DNA from: DATLZB01 sp035574175 | GTDB lineage: Bacteria > Pseudomonadota > Alphaproteobacteria > Rhizobiales > Hyphomicrobiaceae | Direction: 5' to 3' | Assembly: GCA_035574175.1 (NCBI GenBank) | Contig: DATLZB010000236.1 | Coordinates: 1-14,111, forward strand | DNA: 14,111 nt | In this document: one piece after another, positions 7,672 through 14,081 of the stretch | How positions within the stretch are numbered: the stretch's first letter is position 1 | How the letters are laid out: every line of letters starts with the position of its first letter | Made by a program: the position numbers and the translations under genes | Notes under the pieces: model-generated | Databases searched by the model: none | What the model was told of the DNA's origin: nothing | Seen by the model: the letters and a program-made list of their open reading frames with translations, nothing else

Positions 7672-7770
7672 TGCAAGGCCCTCCGCAAGCTCGCTCCCGA
7701 TCCACGTTCCATACGAACTCGATGTGCCCTTCGCAAGGCAGCGAGGGAGGATATTCAGCGCGGTGTGGCG

Positions 7771-8916
7771 CTATTTCCGGTTGAGCGCCATGTCGTCGCG
7801 GTGGATCAGCTCGGCGCGCCCCTCAAAACCCAGAATGCCGGCGATCTCACGGCTTTTCCTGCCGATAATGCGGTCCGCGTCGGCACGCGCGTAGGCGATG
7901 AGCCCGCGCCCCAGCTCGCGCCCGTCGAGCGCGCGAATGATCACCGCGTCGCCGCGATCGAACTGCCCCTCGAGCCGCTTCACCCCGGCGGGGAGCAGAC
8001 TTTTGCCGCCGGCGAGTGCGGCTTCGGCGCCGGCGTCGATGACCACTGCGCCGGTCGGCTCGAGGCGGCCGGCGATCCAGCGCTTTCTCGCCGCCACCGG
8101 ATCGGAGGACGCGATGAACCAGGTGCAGGGGGCGCCGGCGGCAAGCCGCTTCAGTGGGTTGAGCTCCCGCCCCGAGGCAATGACCATGTGGGTGCCGGCG
8201 GCCACCGCGATTTTGGCCGCCTCGATCTTGGTCTTCATGCCTCCGCGCGACAACTCCGTGCCGGCGTCGCCTGCCATGGCCTCGATCTCTGGCGTGATTG
8301 AGCGCACCTCATCGAGCCGCACGGCGCGGCGGCCCGTTCCGGGCGGGGCGCTATAGAGCCCATCCACATCGGAGAGCAGCACCAGGCAATCCGCGCTCAT
8401 CATGGAGGCGACGCGGGCAGAGAGGCGGTCGTTGTCGCCGTAGCGAATCTCGGTGGTGGCAACCGTGTCGTTCTCGTTCACAACGGGGATCGCTTTGAGG
8501 GCCAGCAGCGTCTCGACGGTCTGGCGCGCATTGAGATATCGGCGGCGCTCCTCGGTGTCGGCGAGCGTCAGCAGGATCTGTGCGGCGACGAGGCCGCGGG
8601 CGAGAAAGCGCTCCTGATAGGCATGGGCCAGGCCGATTTGCCCGACGGCAGCGGCCGCCTGCGACTGCTCGAGCGCGAGTGCGCCCTCCGGCAGAGCGAT
8701 CAGCCGCCGCCCGAAGGCAATGGCGCCGGAGGAGACGACAATCAACTCCTTGCCCTCGCGCGCAAGGTCGGCCACGTCGTCGGCAAGCGCATCGAGCCAG
8801 TCGGACTTGAGGCGGCCGCTGGCGCGATCGACGAGCAACGCCGAGCCGATCTTGACCACGATGCGGCGGGCGTTGGTCCAGTGGGAGCGGGCGTTGACTT
8901 GAGCGGCTTTGGACAT
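7771..8916 (-). CDS. proB: Glutamate 5-kinase with PUA domain
   Basis: ProB phosphorylates glutamate to gamma-glutamyl phosphate, the first and feedback-controlled step of proline synthesis. The amino acid kinase domain shows VVKIGSALLV (residues 20-29), the glutamate-site segment VVNENDTVAT (144-153), GDNDRLSA and the nucleotide-site GGMKTKIEAAK (224-234). A PUA domain follows from about 288 to 365, as in the full-length bacterial enzyme. At 381 residues it is slightly longer than E. coli ProB because of a short N-terminal extension. I chose ATG 8916; the upstream TTG at 8967 would add 17 unrelated residues. No strong ribosome site is visible. In related genomes obgE usually precedes it on the same strand; here the upstream neighbour is the divergent lipase gene, so proB needs its own promoter in the 8917-9124 gap. 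Confidence 0.96.
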   Translation of the reverse strand: MSKAAQVNARSHWTNARRIVVKIGSALLVDRASGRLKSDWLDALADDVADLAREGKELIVVSSGAIAFGRRLIALPEGALALEQSQAAAAVGQIGLAHAYQERFLARGLVAAQILLTLADTEERRRYLNARQTVETLLALKAIPVVNENDTVATTEIRYGDNDRLSARVASMMSADCLVLLSDVDGLYSAPPGTGRRAVRLDEVRSITPEIEAMAGDAGTELSRGGMKTKIEAAKIAVAAGTHMVIASGRELNPLKRLAAGAPCTWFIASSDPVAARKRWIAGRLEPTGAVVIDAGAEAALAGGKSLLPAGVKRLEGQFDRGDAVIIRALDGRELGRGLIAYARADADRIIGRKSREIAGILGFEGRAELIHRDDMALNRK

Positions 8917-9034
8917 TGTAGAGCAGTGGGCAACGGGCTTGCCCCCGCATAGCAGAAAAGTGCTCAAGGCACATCGCCGTCGCCAAGGTCGGAGATGCGG
9001 CTGTGCGATGCTGTCGAACTGCCTCGCTGTGGGG

Positions 9035-9040
9035 TATGAT
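9035..9040 (+). promoter_or_regulatory. Possible -10 element upstream of the lipase gene
   Basis: TATGAT differs from the sigma-70 consensus at one base. A weak partner, TGTCGA or CTGTCG, lies 17-18 bp upstream. The element is in the divergent gap between proB and the lipase gene. A transcript from it would start around 9047, at or inside the short ORF at 9046. Confidence 0.25.
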
Positions 9041-9045
9041 TAACC

Positions 9046-9111
9046 ATGAGCGCTGACGTCCGCGATCTTGGGGCATACCTGCGGGCAGCACTTCCCGATA
9101 TGAGATCTTGA
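9046..9111 (+). CDS. Possible 21-residue upstream ORF (leader) before the lipase gene
   Basis: An ATG at 9046 opens a 21-codon frame (MSADVRDLGAYLRAALPDMR then S) ending at TGA 9109-9111. That stop abuts the AAAGGA ribosome site of the lipase gene, so translation of the short frame could influence lipase initiation. No clear ribosome site precedes it. It could be a leader, a remnant of an earlier gene start, or chance. Confidence 0.2.
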   Translation: MSADVRDLGAYLRAALPDMRS

Positions 9112-9124
9112 AAGGATGGCGGCA

Positions 9125-10600
9125 ATGCCACACGCGCCGAGTACGGCCGCGGCCGTTTCCATTTCTCCCGAAGTTGTGCAGCTGCTGGCCGCCGGCCCGA
9201 AATCGACGGTCAGGCTCGCCTACAGCCTGCTCGGTGACGTTGCGCGCCATGGCGTTGGGCCGGCGCAGTCAACCGAGCCTTCGGTGCCGAAGCTGCTTGC
9301 CGACGGTCACGATTGGAGGAGGCAAGGCATCCCCCTCGAGCTCTGCGAGTTTCTGGCCTACAAGTCGGCGCTCGCCTATCACTCCGCCGATGTCATCGGT
9401 CACAATCTCTCGACGTGTTGCGAGGGTATTGATTCGTTTGCCTACTTCGACAGCACGAAGGGCGAAGACCGCGTACCGCACGTGGACACGCAAGGCTACG
9501 GCTTCCGCCGCGAGGGCAAGGCGTTCATCATCCTGCGGGGCACCTCCACGTGGTCCGATTGGAAAGGCAATCTGAGAGATCTGCTCACGGACCCGGGCCA
9601 AGTGTCGGACAATGAGCGGCGCGCGGCGGAGTGGGCGCTGAAAAAGGCGTTCGACCGCCTCAAGAGGACGCATGGGGACGTGAGGCCACTGATCGGGGAC
9701 CTCAGGCCCGGCCGCCACCTCGGCTTTCTCATCGGTTGGGCCGCCATACGGCCTCAGGTCGAAGCCTGGATGCAGTTCGTGCTGCGCGACGAAGCCATGC
9801 CGGTGGTGTTCGCCGGGCATTCGCTCGGCGGCGCGCTTGCCTTCCTCGGTGCTTACGAGTTCGCCACGGGGCCGCGGCCGAGAACCGTGGCTGCGGTGGT
9901 CACCTTCGGGGCACCGATGGTGGGGGGCCGGGACTTCGCGGATAGCTACAACGCCGTGCTGGGCGAGCGCACGGTCCGCATCGAGGCGAGGTCCGACAAG
10001 GTGCCGGAGCTGGCGCGCAGAACGGGCTACCAACACGTCGCCCAAGACAGGCTGTGGGAGTTCGCCGAGCAGCCGCTCGTCTCCCGCGCTCAATTCCAGG
10101 ATGTCATTCGCACGGCCTTGAACGAAGTGGCGAAGCGGCAGGGGGATGCAGCCGCGCAACACCAGCCATCCACAACTGCGGCCGCGCCGCAGCATGCCGC
10201 TCCGGCAGCCGACACGCAGGGTCAACCGGGCACCAACTCGGGGGGCTGGGTTCTCGCCCTCGTGCTCGGGCTGTTTGCCGCCGTCATCGGCCTCTTCCTG
10301 GTCAAACGGCTGATCGACGCCCACAGCGTTCAGCAGCGCTATGCGGCCTATCTCAGCACGCTCTCCTACCAGCGCCTGCGCCAACTGCGCGCCGGCGATC
10401 TTGTGCGGGCCAACGAGGATCTCGAACAGCACTTGCGCATCGTTCGCGGCAGGGTGCCCGACGATGAAGAGGTGCCGAAGGATCTGGTTAAGCTCTACCG
10501 GAAGCTGTGCGGCCCGATCCGCGAGCTTCCCGTCCGGCTGGAGCCCACGGACGACCTCAAGACATTTTTCCAGGCAAGTGGCGGCGCGCGCATGGTGTGA
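9125..10600 (+). CDS. Class-3 (fungal-type) lipase domain protein with C-terminal membrane anchor
   Basis: The 491-residue protein has an alpha/beta-hydrolase of the Lipase_3 family across about 75-310. The oxyanion segment ILRGTSTWSDW lies at 136-146. The nucleophile elbow AGHSLGGALA puts Ser233 at its centre, followed by VVTFGAPMVGG. Asp291 in SDKVPEL and His304 in GYQHV complete the triad in family order. It is predicted to cleave acylglycerol or phospholipid esters. After a low-complexity Ala/Gln/Pro linker (about 340-370) comes one membrane helix (about 373-393), then KR and a 95-residue charged, helical tail that I do not recognise. There is no N-terminal signal peptide. I chose ATG 9125 because AAAGGA at 9111-9116 is 8 bases upstream; ATG 9116 would overlap that site. 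It is the first gene of the + strand island between proB and obgE. Its physiological substrate is unknown. Confidence 0.8.
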   Translation: MPHAPSTAAAVSISPEVVQLLAAGPKSTVRLAYSLLGDVARHGVGPAQSTEPSVPKLLADGHDWRRQGIPLELCEFLAYKSALAYHSADVIGHNLSTCCEGIDSFAYFDSTKGEDRVPHVDTQGYGFRREGKAFIILRGTSTWSDWKGNLRDLLTDPGQVSDNERRAAEWALKKAFDRLKRTHGDVRPLIGDLRPGRHLGFLIGWAAIRPQVEAWMQFVLRDEAMPVVFAGHSLGGALAFLGAYEFATGPRPRTVAAVVTFGAPMVGGRDFADSYNAVLGERTVRIEARSDKVPELARRTGYQHVAQDRLWEFAEQPLVSRAQFQDVIRTALNEVAKRQGDAAAQHQPSTTAAAPQHAAPAADTQGQPGTNSGGWVLALVLGLFAAVIGLFLVKRLIDAHSVQQRYAAYLSTLSYQRLRQLRAGDLVRANEDLEQHLRIVRGRVPDDEEVPKDLVKLYRKLCGPIRELPVRLEPTDDLKTFFQASGGARMV

Positions 10601-10611
10601 AGAGCCGGCGG

Positions 10612-10652
10612 CTTGATCCTGGTCAAGGGCGGCGGTCGCCACCAACTTGATC
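10612..10652 (+). promoter_or_regulatory. CTTGATC direct repeat with inverted half-site (possible operator)
   Basis: CTTGATC occurs at 10612-10618 and again at 10646-10652, 34 bp apart. The first copy also faces an inverted TCAAG at 10623-10627. The AT-rich TTATAT at 10654-10659 follows and could be a -10 element. The position, upstream of the Cys/His-rich and DUF305 genes, suits a metal-responsive operator, but the motif is not one I can assign to a known regulator. Confidence 0.25.
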
Positions 10653-10755
10653 ATTATATGAACATGAACGCCCTCCGCGGCGTGGATCGGCCTGACGGTG
10701 AGCGTCGAGCGCAAGCCACGCATCGCGCGCGAAGCCCTGGGGTGTGAGATCGCGC

Positions 10756-11103
10756 ATGGTCGTGTTCCGACTTCTCATCGCACTGCTCTTCGCATCGGCG
10801 ACGGTGGTTGCTCTGGCGGCGCCGATGGCGGCGAAGGGTTGGCTCGGACATGACGCCGCGGCCTACCAGGTAAGCACAGCGGAGACCCCCTGCCATCAGC
10901 ATCCGTCGCCAACCGCCGCTCCCGACGATGATGGCGGGTTGTCCTGCCTCGGATGCGTGATCCACTGCCTGGGCATGGCGACGCTTGAGGCAATCGCCTC
11001 CCTCCAGCGGCCCTGCCGCTGGCTTGGCGATGGTATTGCCGAACAGGACGACAGAGGTCTGGCGCCGGCCGGCCTCGAGCGTCCGCCCAACGGCGCCGGC
11101 TGA
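10756..11103 (+). CDS. Small exported Cys/His-rich protein, putative metal handling
   Basis: From ATG 10756 the protein has 115 residues. A hydrophobic signal peptide (about 1-22, LLIALLFASATVVALAA) predicts export to the periplasm. The mature part holds Cys46-His47-x-His49 followed by a compact Cys64-x2-Cys67-x2-His70-Cys71 cluster and Cys87, a pattern suited to binding a soft metal such as copper or to disulfides. I cannot assign a family; it broadly resembles short periplasmic proteins found beside copper-response genes. The following gene, 89 bp downstream on the same strand, encodes a Met-rich DUF305 protein, which supports a shared metal role. A GTG four codons earlier (10744) is an alternative start. 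The ribosome site is weak (GGGGTGTGAG). Confidence 0.55.
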   Translation: MVVFRLLIALLFASATVVALAAPMAAKGWLGHDAAAYQVSTAETPCHQHPSPTAAPDDDGGLSCLGCVIHCLGMATLEAIASLQRPCRWLGDGIAEQDDRGLAPAGLERPPNGAG

Positions 11104-11192
11104 GCCCACCTTTCCGCAAACGTTGTGCCTGAGGTCCGCATACCGATGCGGCCAGGCGCGGCCGGCAGTCACCATCACAAGGACGAAAAGCA

Positions 11193-11645
11193 ATGAGAAA
11201 GATCCTGTTGCCGGCGGCGCTCGCGACCGCCGCCTTCGCCACCTTCGCCATCGCCCAACAGGGCATGCAGCACGGCGGGCCGATGCAGAAGGACAAGATG
11301 CCGATGCAGGGCCAGCAGATGCCAGGCATGATGCCTGGGATGATGCACGGCATGGGAGGCATGGGCAGCATGAAGCCCAAGGGCGACAACAGCCCGGCGA
11401 GCCTCGCCTTCCATGGCGTCAACGCGAAAATGCACGAGGCGATGGACATCACCTTTACCGGCGATGCCGACCGCGACTTCGTGACCGGCATGATCCCTCA
11501 CCACCAGGGGGCCATCGACATGGCCAAAGTCGTGCTGGCCTTCGGCAAGGACCCTGAAGTGAAGAAGCTTGCCCAGGACATCATCAAGGCACAAGAACAG
11601 GAGATCGCCTGGATGAAGGCATGGCTCGCAAAGAGTGCAAAATAG
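11193..11645 (+). CDS. Exported Met-rich DUF305 protein, putative periplasmic copper binding
   Basis: The 150-residue protein begins with a signal peptide (1-21) with a likely cut after AIA. Residues 25-60 contain twelve methionines plus histidines (for example MPGMMPGMMHGM), a hallmark of Cu(I)/Ag(I) chelating periplasmic proteins. The DUF305 helical domain follows (about 75-147) with its signature FVTGMIPHHQGAIDMAK, where His103-His104 are the conserved pair, and the later EQEIAWMKAWL. DUF305 proteins such as cyanobacterial CopM bind copper and are linked to copper resistance, so this one is inferred to buffer or deliver periplasmic copper. The ATG at 11193 is preceded by AAGGA at a good distance. 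A strong hairpin follows the stop. Confidence 0.85.
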   Translation: MRKILLPAALATAAFATFAIAQQGMQHGGPMQKDKMPMQGQQMPGMMPGMMHGMGGMGSMKPKGDNSPASLAFHGVNAKMHEAMDITFTGDADRDFVTGMIPHHQGAIDMAKVVLAFGKDPEVKKLAQDIIKAQEQEIAWMKAWLAKSAK

Positions 11646-11653
11646 CGAGCGGG

Positions 11654-11684
11654 CGCGGGTGGCGGAACGATTCCGCCACCCGCG
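11654..11684. terminator. Perfect 14-bp hairpin between convergent genes (bidirectional terminator candidate)
   Basis: CGCGGGTGGCGGAA (11654-11667) pairs exactly with TTCCGCCACCCGCG (11671-11684) around a CGA loop. It lies 9 bp after the DUF305 stop and 28 bp after the end of obgE on the other strand. No long T run follows on either strand (the minus strand has TATTTT after a GC-rich stretch), so it may act as a weak or factor-assisted terminator for both genes. Confidence 0.65.
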
Positions 11685-11711
11685 AACTCTGTTAGGCGCT
11701 GGCGCCCCTTA

Positions 11712-12755
11712 TCAAGGCCGCCAGGGCGCCCGCGTTTGCCCTGCTTCGGTCTGCGCGCCACTGCCCTCCTTGCGCCGAATGGCTGCGGCGAGCGCATAAA
11801 TCGCCTCCTTCATGCCGCGGCCGGAAACGGCTGACAGCACCAGCGGCGTCTTGCGGGCGGCTCTCTTCAAGGCAGCCGCCAGCTCGGCAAGGGTCGCCTC
11901 GTCCACGGCATCGGCCTTGGAGAGCGCCACAATCTCCTTCTTCTTGTCGAGCCCCGCTCCGTAGGCCTTGAGCTCGCGCCGCACCGTGCGGTAGGCGCCA
12001 GCCACGTCCGGCGCGGTCGCATCGACGAGGTGGAGCAGCACGCGGCAGCGCTCGAGATGACCGAGAAAACGGTCGCCGAGGCCGGCCCCCTCATGCGCGC
12101 CCTCGATGAGGCCGGGGATGTCGGCCAGCACGAAATCGACTTCGCCCGTGCGGACCACGCCAAGGCTCGGGTTGAGCGTGGTGAAGGGATAGGGGGCGAT
12201 CTTGGGACGGGCGGCGCTGACGGCGGCGAGGAAAGTCGATTTTCCGGCATTGGGCAAACCGACGAGGCCGGCATCGGCGATCAGTTTCAGGCGCAGCCAA
12301 ATCCACATCTCCTCGCCGGGCTGGCCAGGGTTGGCGCGACGCGGGGCACGGTTGGTCGGGCTCTTGAAGCGGGCGTTGCCGAAGCCGCCGTTGCCGCCCC
12401 TGAGCAGCAGCACGCGCTCGCCCGGCCGCTTGAGGTCGGCGAGCACGGTGGAGCGCTCCTCGTCCAGCACTTCGGTGCCGGGCGGCACCTTGAGCACAAC
12501 ATCGGCGCCATCGGCTCCGGTGCGGTTCTTGCCCATGCCGTGACCGCCGGTCTTGGCCTTGAAATGCTGGCGATAGCGGTAGTCGATGAGCGTGTTGAGG
12601 TCGGCCACACACTCGACCCACACGTCGCCGCCCTTGCCGCCGTCGCCGCCGTCGGGGCCGCCGAACTCGATATACTTCTCGCGCCGGAAGCTCACCGCTC
12701 CGGCGCCGCCGTCGCCGGAGCGGACGTACACCTTGGCAAGGTCGAGGAACTTCAT
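11712..12755 (-). CDS. obgE: Obg-family GTPase (ObgE/CgtA)
   Basis: This 347-residue essential GTPase takes part in 50S subunit assembly and stress control of growth. The glycine-rich Obg fold occupies residues 1-159 (MKFLDLAKVYVRSGDGG at the start, GGPDGGDGGKGGDVW at 32-46). The G domain follows: P-loop GLPNAGKS (166-173), switch PFTTLNPSLG (190-199), G3 DIPG (212-215), G4 SKAD (279-282) and G5 SAVSG (308-312). G4 carries Ser where NKxD is usual, a tolerated but notable change. There is no long acidic C-terminal tail of the E. coli type. The ATG at 12755 overlaps the stop of the preceding acetyltransferase as ATGA, implying coupling. The usual downstream partner proB is displaced by the + strand lipase/metal island. 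Confidence 0.97.
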   Translation of the reverse strand: MKFLDLAKVYVRSGDGGAGAVSFRREKYIEFGGPDGGDGGKGGDVWVECVADLNTLIDYRYRQHFKAKTGGHGMGKNRTGADGADVVLKVPPGTEVLDEERSTVLADLKRPGERVLLLRGGNGGFGNARFKSPTNRAPRRANPGQPGEEMWIWLRLKLIADAGLVGLPNAGKSTFLAAVSAARPKIAPYPFTTLNPSLGVVRTGEVDFVLADIPGLIEGAHEGAGLGDRFLGHLERCRVLLHLVDATAPDVAGAYRTVRRELKAYGAGLDKKKEIVALSKADAVDEATLAELAAALKRAARKTPLVLSAVSGRGMKEAIYALAAAIRRKEGSGAQTEAGQTRAPWRP

Positions 12756-13294
12756 CCGAACAGGGTCTCGAAGCGTTCGCGGGTGAGCAGCGTGTCGATG
12801 TGGGGCAGCTCCTTGCCCCAGGGGCGGGAATGTAGCATGCGCTCGCCGACAAAGCGGAAGCCGAGTTTGTCCTGGATGCGCCAGGAGGCGCCGTTGCCGG
12901 CGAAGTAGCCGCTCACGAGCCGGTCGTTGCCGGGAAAGCGGAAGTGGTGGTGAACGAGGGCGGCTGCCGCCTCGCTCATGTAGCCGCGGCCCCAGTAGGC
13001 ACGGCCGAGCCAATAGCCGAGCCTCGGACCGCGCTCGTCGGGCTCGATGGCGATAATGCCGATGAGTCCCTCCTCTTGCGCGATGGCAAAGACCGCGGCC
13101 CTGCCGGACGCGTGCTTTTGCATCGCCGCGGCCAGGAACTCCTCGGCGTGCTCGCGTCGATAGGGATAGGGCGGGGATGCGAGCGTACGCAGCACGTTCC
13201 AGTCGTTGATGAGGGCATGGAGGCGGGCAGCGTCGGTGACCTCGAGCGGCCGCAACAGCAGCCGCTTGCTGGCGATACATTGGTCATCGATCAT
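12752..13294 (-). CDS. GNAT N-acetyltransferase, RimJ/RimL-like (second of pair)
   Basis: The 180-residue protein is a complete Acetyltransf_3-type GNAT. It opens with the RimJ/RimL-like SKRLLLRPLEVTDAARL. LGYWLGRAYWGRGYMSEA (92-109) holds the acetyl-CoA pyrophosphate-binding R/Q-x-x-G-x-G loop. Asn134, Ser137 and KLGF (143-146) form the C-terminal signature of this subfamily. Such enzymes acetylate N-termini of ribosomal proteins or small amines using acetyl-CoA; the target is unknown. Its ATG overlaps the stop of the first acetyltransferase (ATGA at 13291-13294), and its own TGA overlaps the obgE start. GNAT genes directly before obgE are common in Hyphomicrobiales. Confidence 0.9.
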   Translation of the reverse strand: MIDDQCIASKRLLLRPLEVTDAARLHALINDWNVLRTLASPPYPYRREHAEEFLAAAMQKHASGRAAVFAIAQEEGLIGIIAIEPDERGPRLGYWLGRAYWGRGYMSEAAAALVHHHFRFPGNDRLVSGYFAGNGASWRIQDKLGFRFVGERMLHSRPWGKELPHIDTLLTRERFETLFG

Positions 13295-13911
13295 GACGCG
13301 CGCGCCTCCCCGCAGTCTTGGGCGGCCGGCCGGCCCCATGCCAGGGTGCGGCGCCAGTCTTCGCGGCGAAGCTCGAAACAGTCCACCTCGATGGCGCCGC
13401 CGCGTGCGGCCGCCTCCTGGAGGCCCGGGCCGATAGGGACGAAGCCGCACTTGTCCAACACCCGCGCGGAGGCGGGATTGATGATCCGGCTGGCGGCACG
13501 GATGCGCCGGTAGCCGGAATAGGTGAAGACGGCCGAGGCGAGGCCGCGCACGGCCTCGCTCATCAGGCCGCGACCGTGGTAGGGGGTGGCGAGCAGGCAG
13601 CCCAGCGTAAGATGGTCCTCGCCGGCGGCGAGGTGCACGCCGAGCATGCCGATCAGGCAATCGGGCTCGCGCTTGGGCGTCATGGCCAGCACCAGGCAGT
13701 CGCCGTTGGCGTTGCCCTGCCGCATGCGCTCGATGCGGCGGGCCGCTTCACCCTCGGGCAGGGGATGCGGCCAGGAGGCGGTCATCTGCGCCACCTCGGG
13801 CGCGGAGGCGGCTTCCTGCAGACGGGGCGCGTCGGCAAGGCGCGGCCAGCGCAGCCACAGGCGCCGGGTCTCGATGCGGAAAACCTCGTCACGGAAGAGA
13901 TCGGGCAGCAT
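13291..13911 (-). CDS. GNAT N-acetyltransferase, RimJ/RimL-like (first of pair)
   Basis: From ATG 13911 the protein has 206 residues. FRIETRRLWLRWPRLADAPRL (about 11-31) is the usual first strand and helix. LGCLLATPYHGRGLMSEAVR (103-122) contains the acetyl-CoA binding loop, and NPASARVLDKCGF (145-157) is the subfamily signature. It is paralogous to the following GNAT, sharing the same layout, and is chained to it and to obgE by ATGA overlaps. The open frame continues to a GTG at 13965, but that would run through a terminator hairpin and T tract, so the ATG is favoured. The ribosome site is weak (CTGGATC). The substrate is unknown. Confidence 0.88.
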   Translation of the reverse strand: MLPDLFRDEVFRIETRRLWLRWPRLADAPRLQEAASAPEVAQMTASWPHPLPEGEAARRIERMRQGNANGDCLVLAMTPKREPDCLIGMLGVHLAAGEDHLTLGCLLATPYHGRGLMSEAVRGLASAVFTYSGYRRIRAASRIINPASARVLDKCGFVPIGPGLQEAAARGGAIEVDCFELRREDWRRTLAWGRPAAQDCGEARAS

Positions 13912-13935
13912 GGGCGTGATCCAGTCTCGACGCTG

Positions 13936-13972
13936 AAAAAAATTTCGAGGGCGGTGGTCTCCCACCCCCTCG
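13936..13972 (-). terminator. Intrinsic (rho-independent) terminator or attenuator
   Basis: On the minus strand CGAGGG-GGTGG pairs with CCACC-(G)-CCCTCG around a GAGA loop (11 bp, one bulged G), followed by AAA and a run of seven T. This is a textbook intrinsic terminator. It lies 24 bp before the ATG of the first acetyltransferase, after the presumed rplU-rpmA transcript. Confidence 0.85.
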
Positions 13973-14024
13973 TCGTCGAGCCTGGGATCGGTCGGGCTTT
14001 CGCTGCCTCATCCGATCCTGTCTG

Positions 14025-14066
14025 GGGCTCGCCGCCGGTTGGGTCTTGGGAGACCGGCGGGAGCCC
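14025..14066 (-). terminator. GC-rich long hairpin downstream of the possible rpmA end
   Basis: GGGCTC (14025-14030) with GAGCCC (14061-14066), and CCGCCGGT (14032-14039) with ACCGGCGG (14053-14060), form a 14-bp stem with one bulge and a 13-nt loop. No T run follows. A competing hairpin pairs GGCGGGA (14056-14062) with TCCCGCC (14076-14082), so only one of the two can form at a time. Confidence 0.5.
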
Positions 14067-14081
14067 GAACGCGCGTCCCGC

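Noticed and set aside
9269..10723. 484-codon open frame on - opposite the lipase
   Set aside because: The lipase on + has a complete catalytic motif set and a ribosome site; the antisense frame shows no recognisable domain.
11322..11338. Near-perfect palindrome CCAGGCAT-G-ATGCCTGG
   Set aside because: It lies inside the DUF305 gene and follows from the repeated Met-Pro-Gly-Met coding, so no regulatory role is needed.
12030..12908. Long open frame of 292 codons on + opposite obgE
   Set aside because: It is antisense to the well-supported obgE, and its low-complexity Ala/Gly/Glu composition is typical of shadow frames in GC-rich DNA.
12756..13280. N-terminal extension of the obgE frame back to 13280
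   Set aside because: Obg proteins begin at the conserved MKFLD, here at 12755, and the upstream frame overlaps the second GNAT gene.
13295..13660. N-terminal extension of the second GNAT frame back to 13660
   Set aside because: The extension runs through the first GNAT gene in another frame, and the real domain begins at the ATG at 13294, which forms an ATGA junction.
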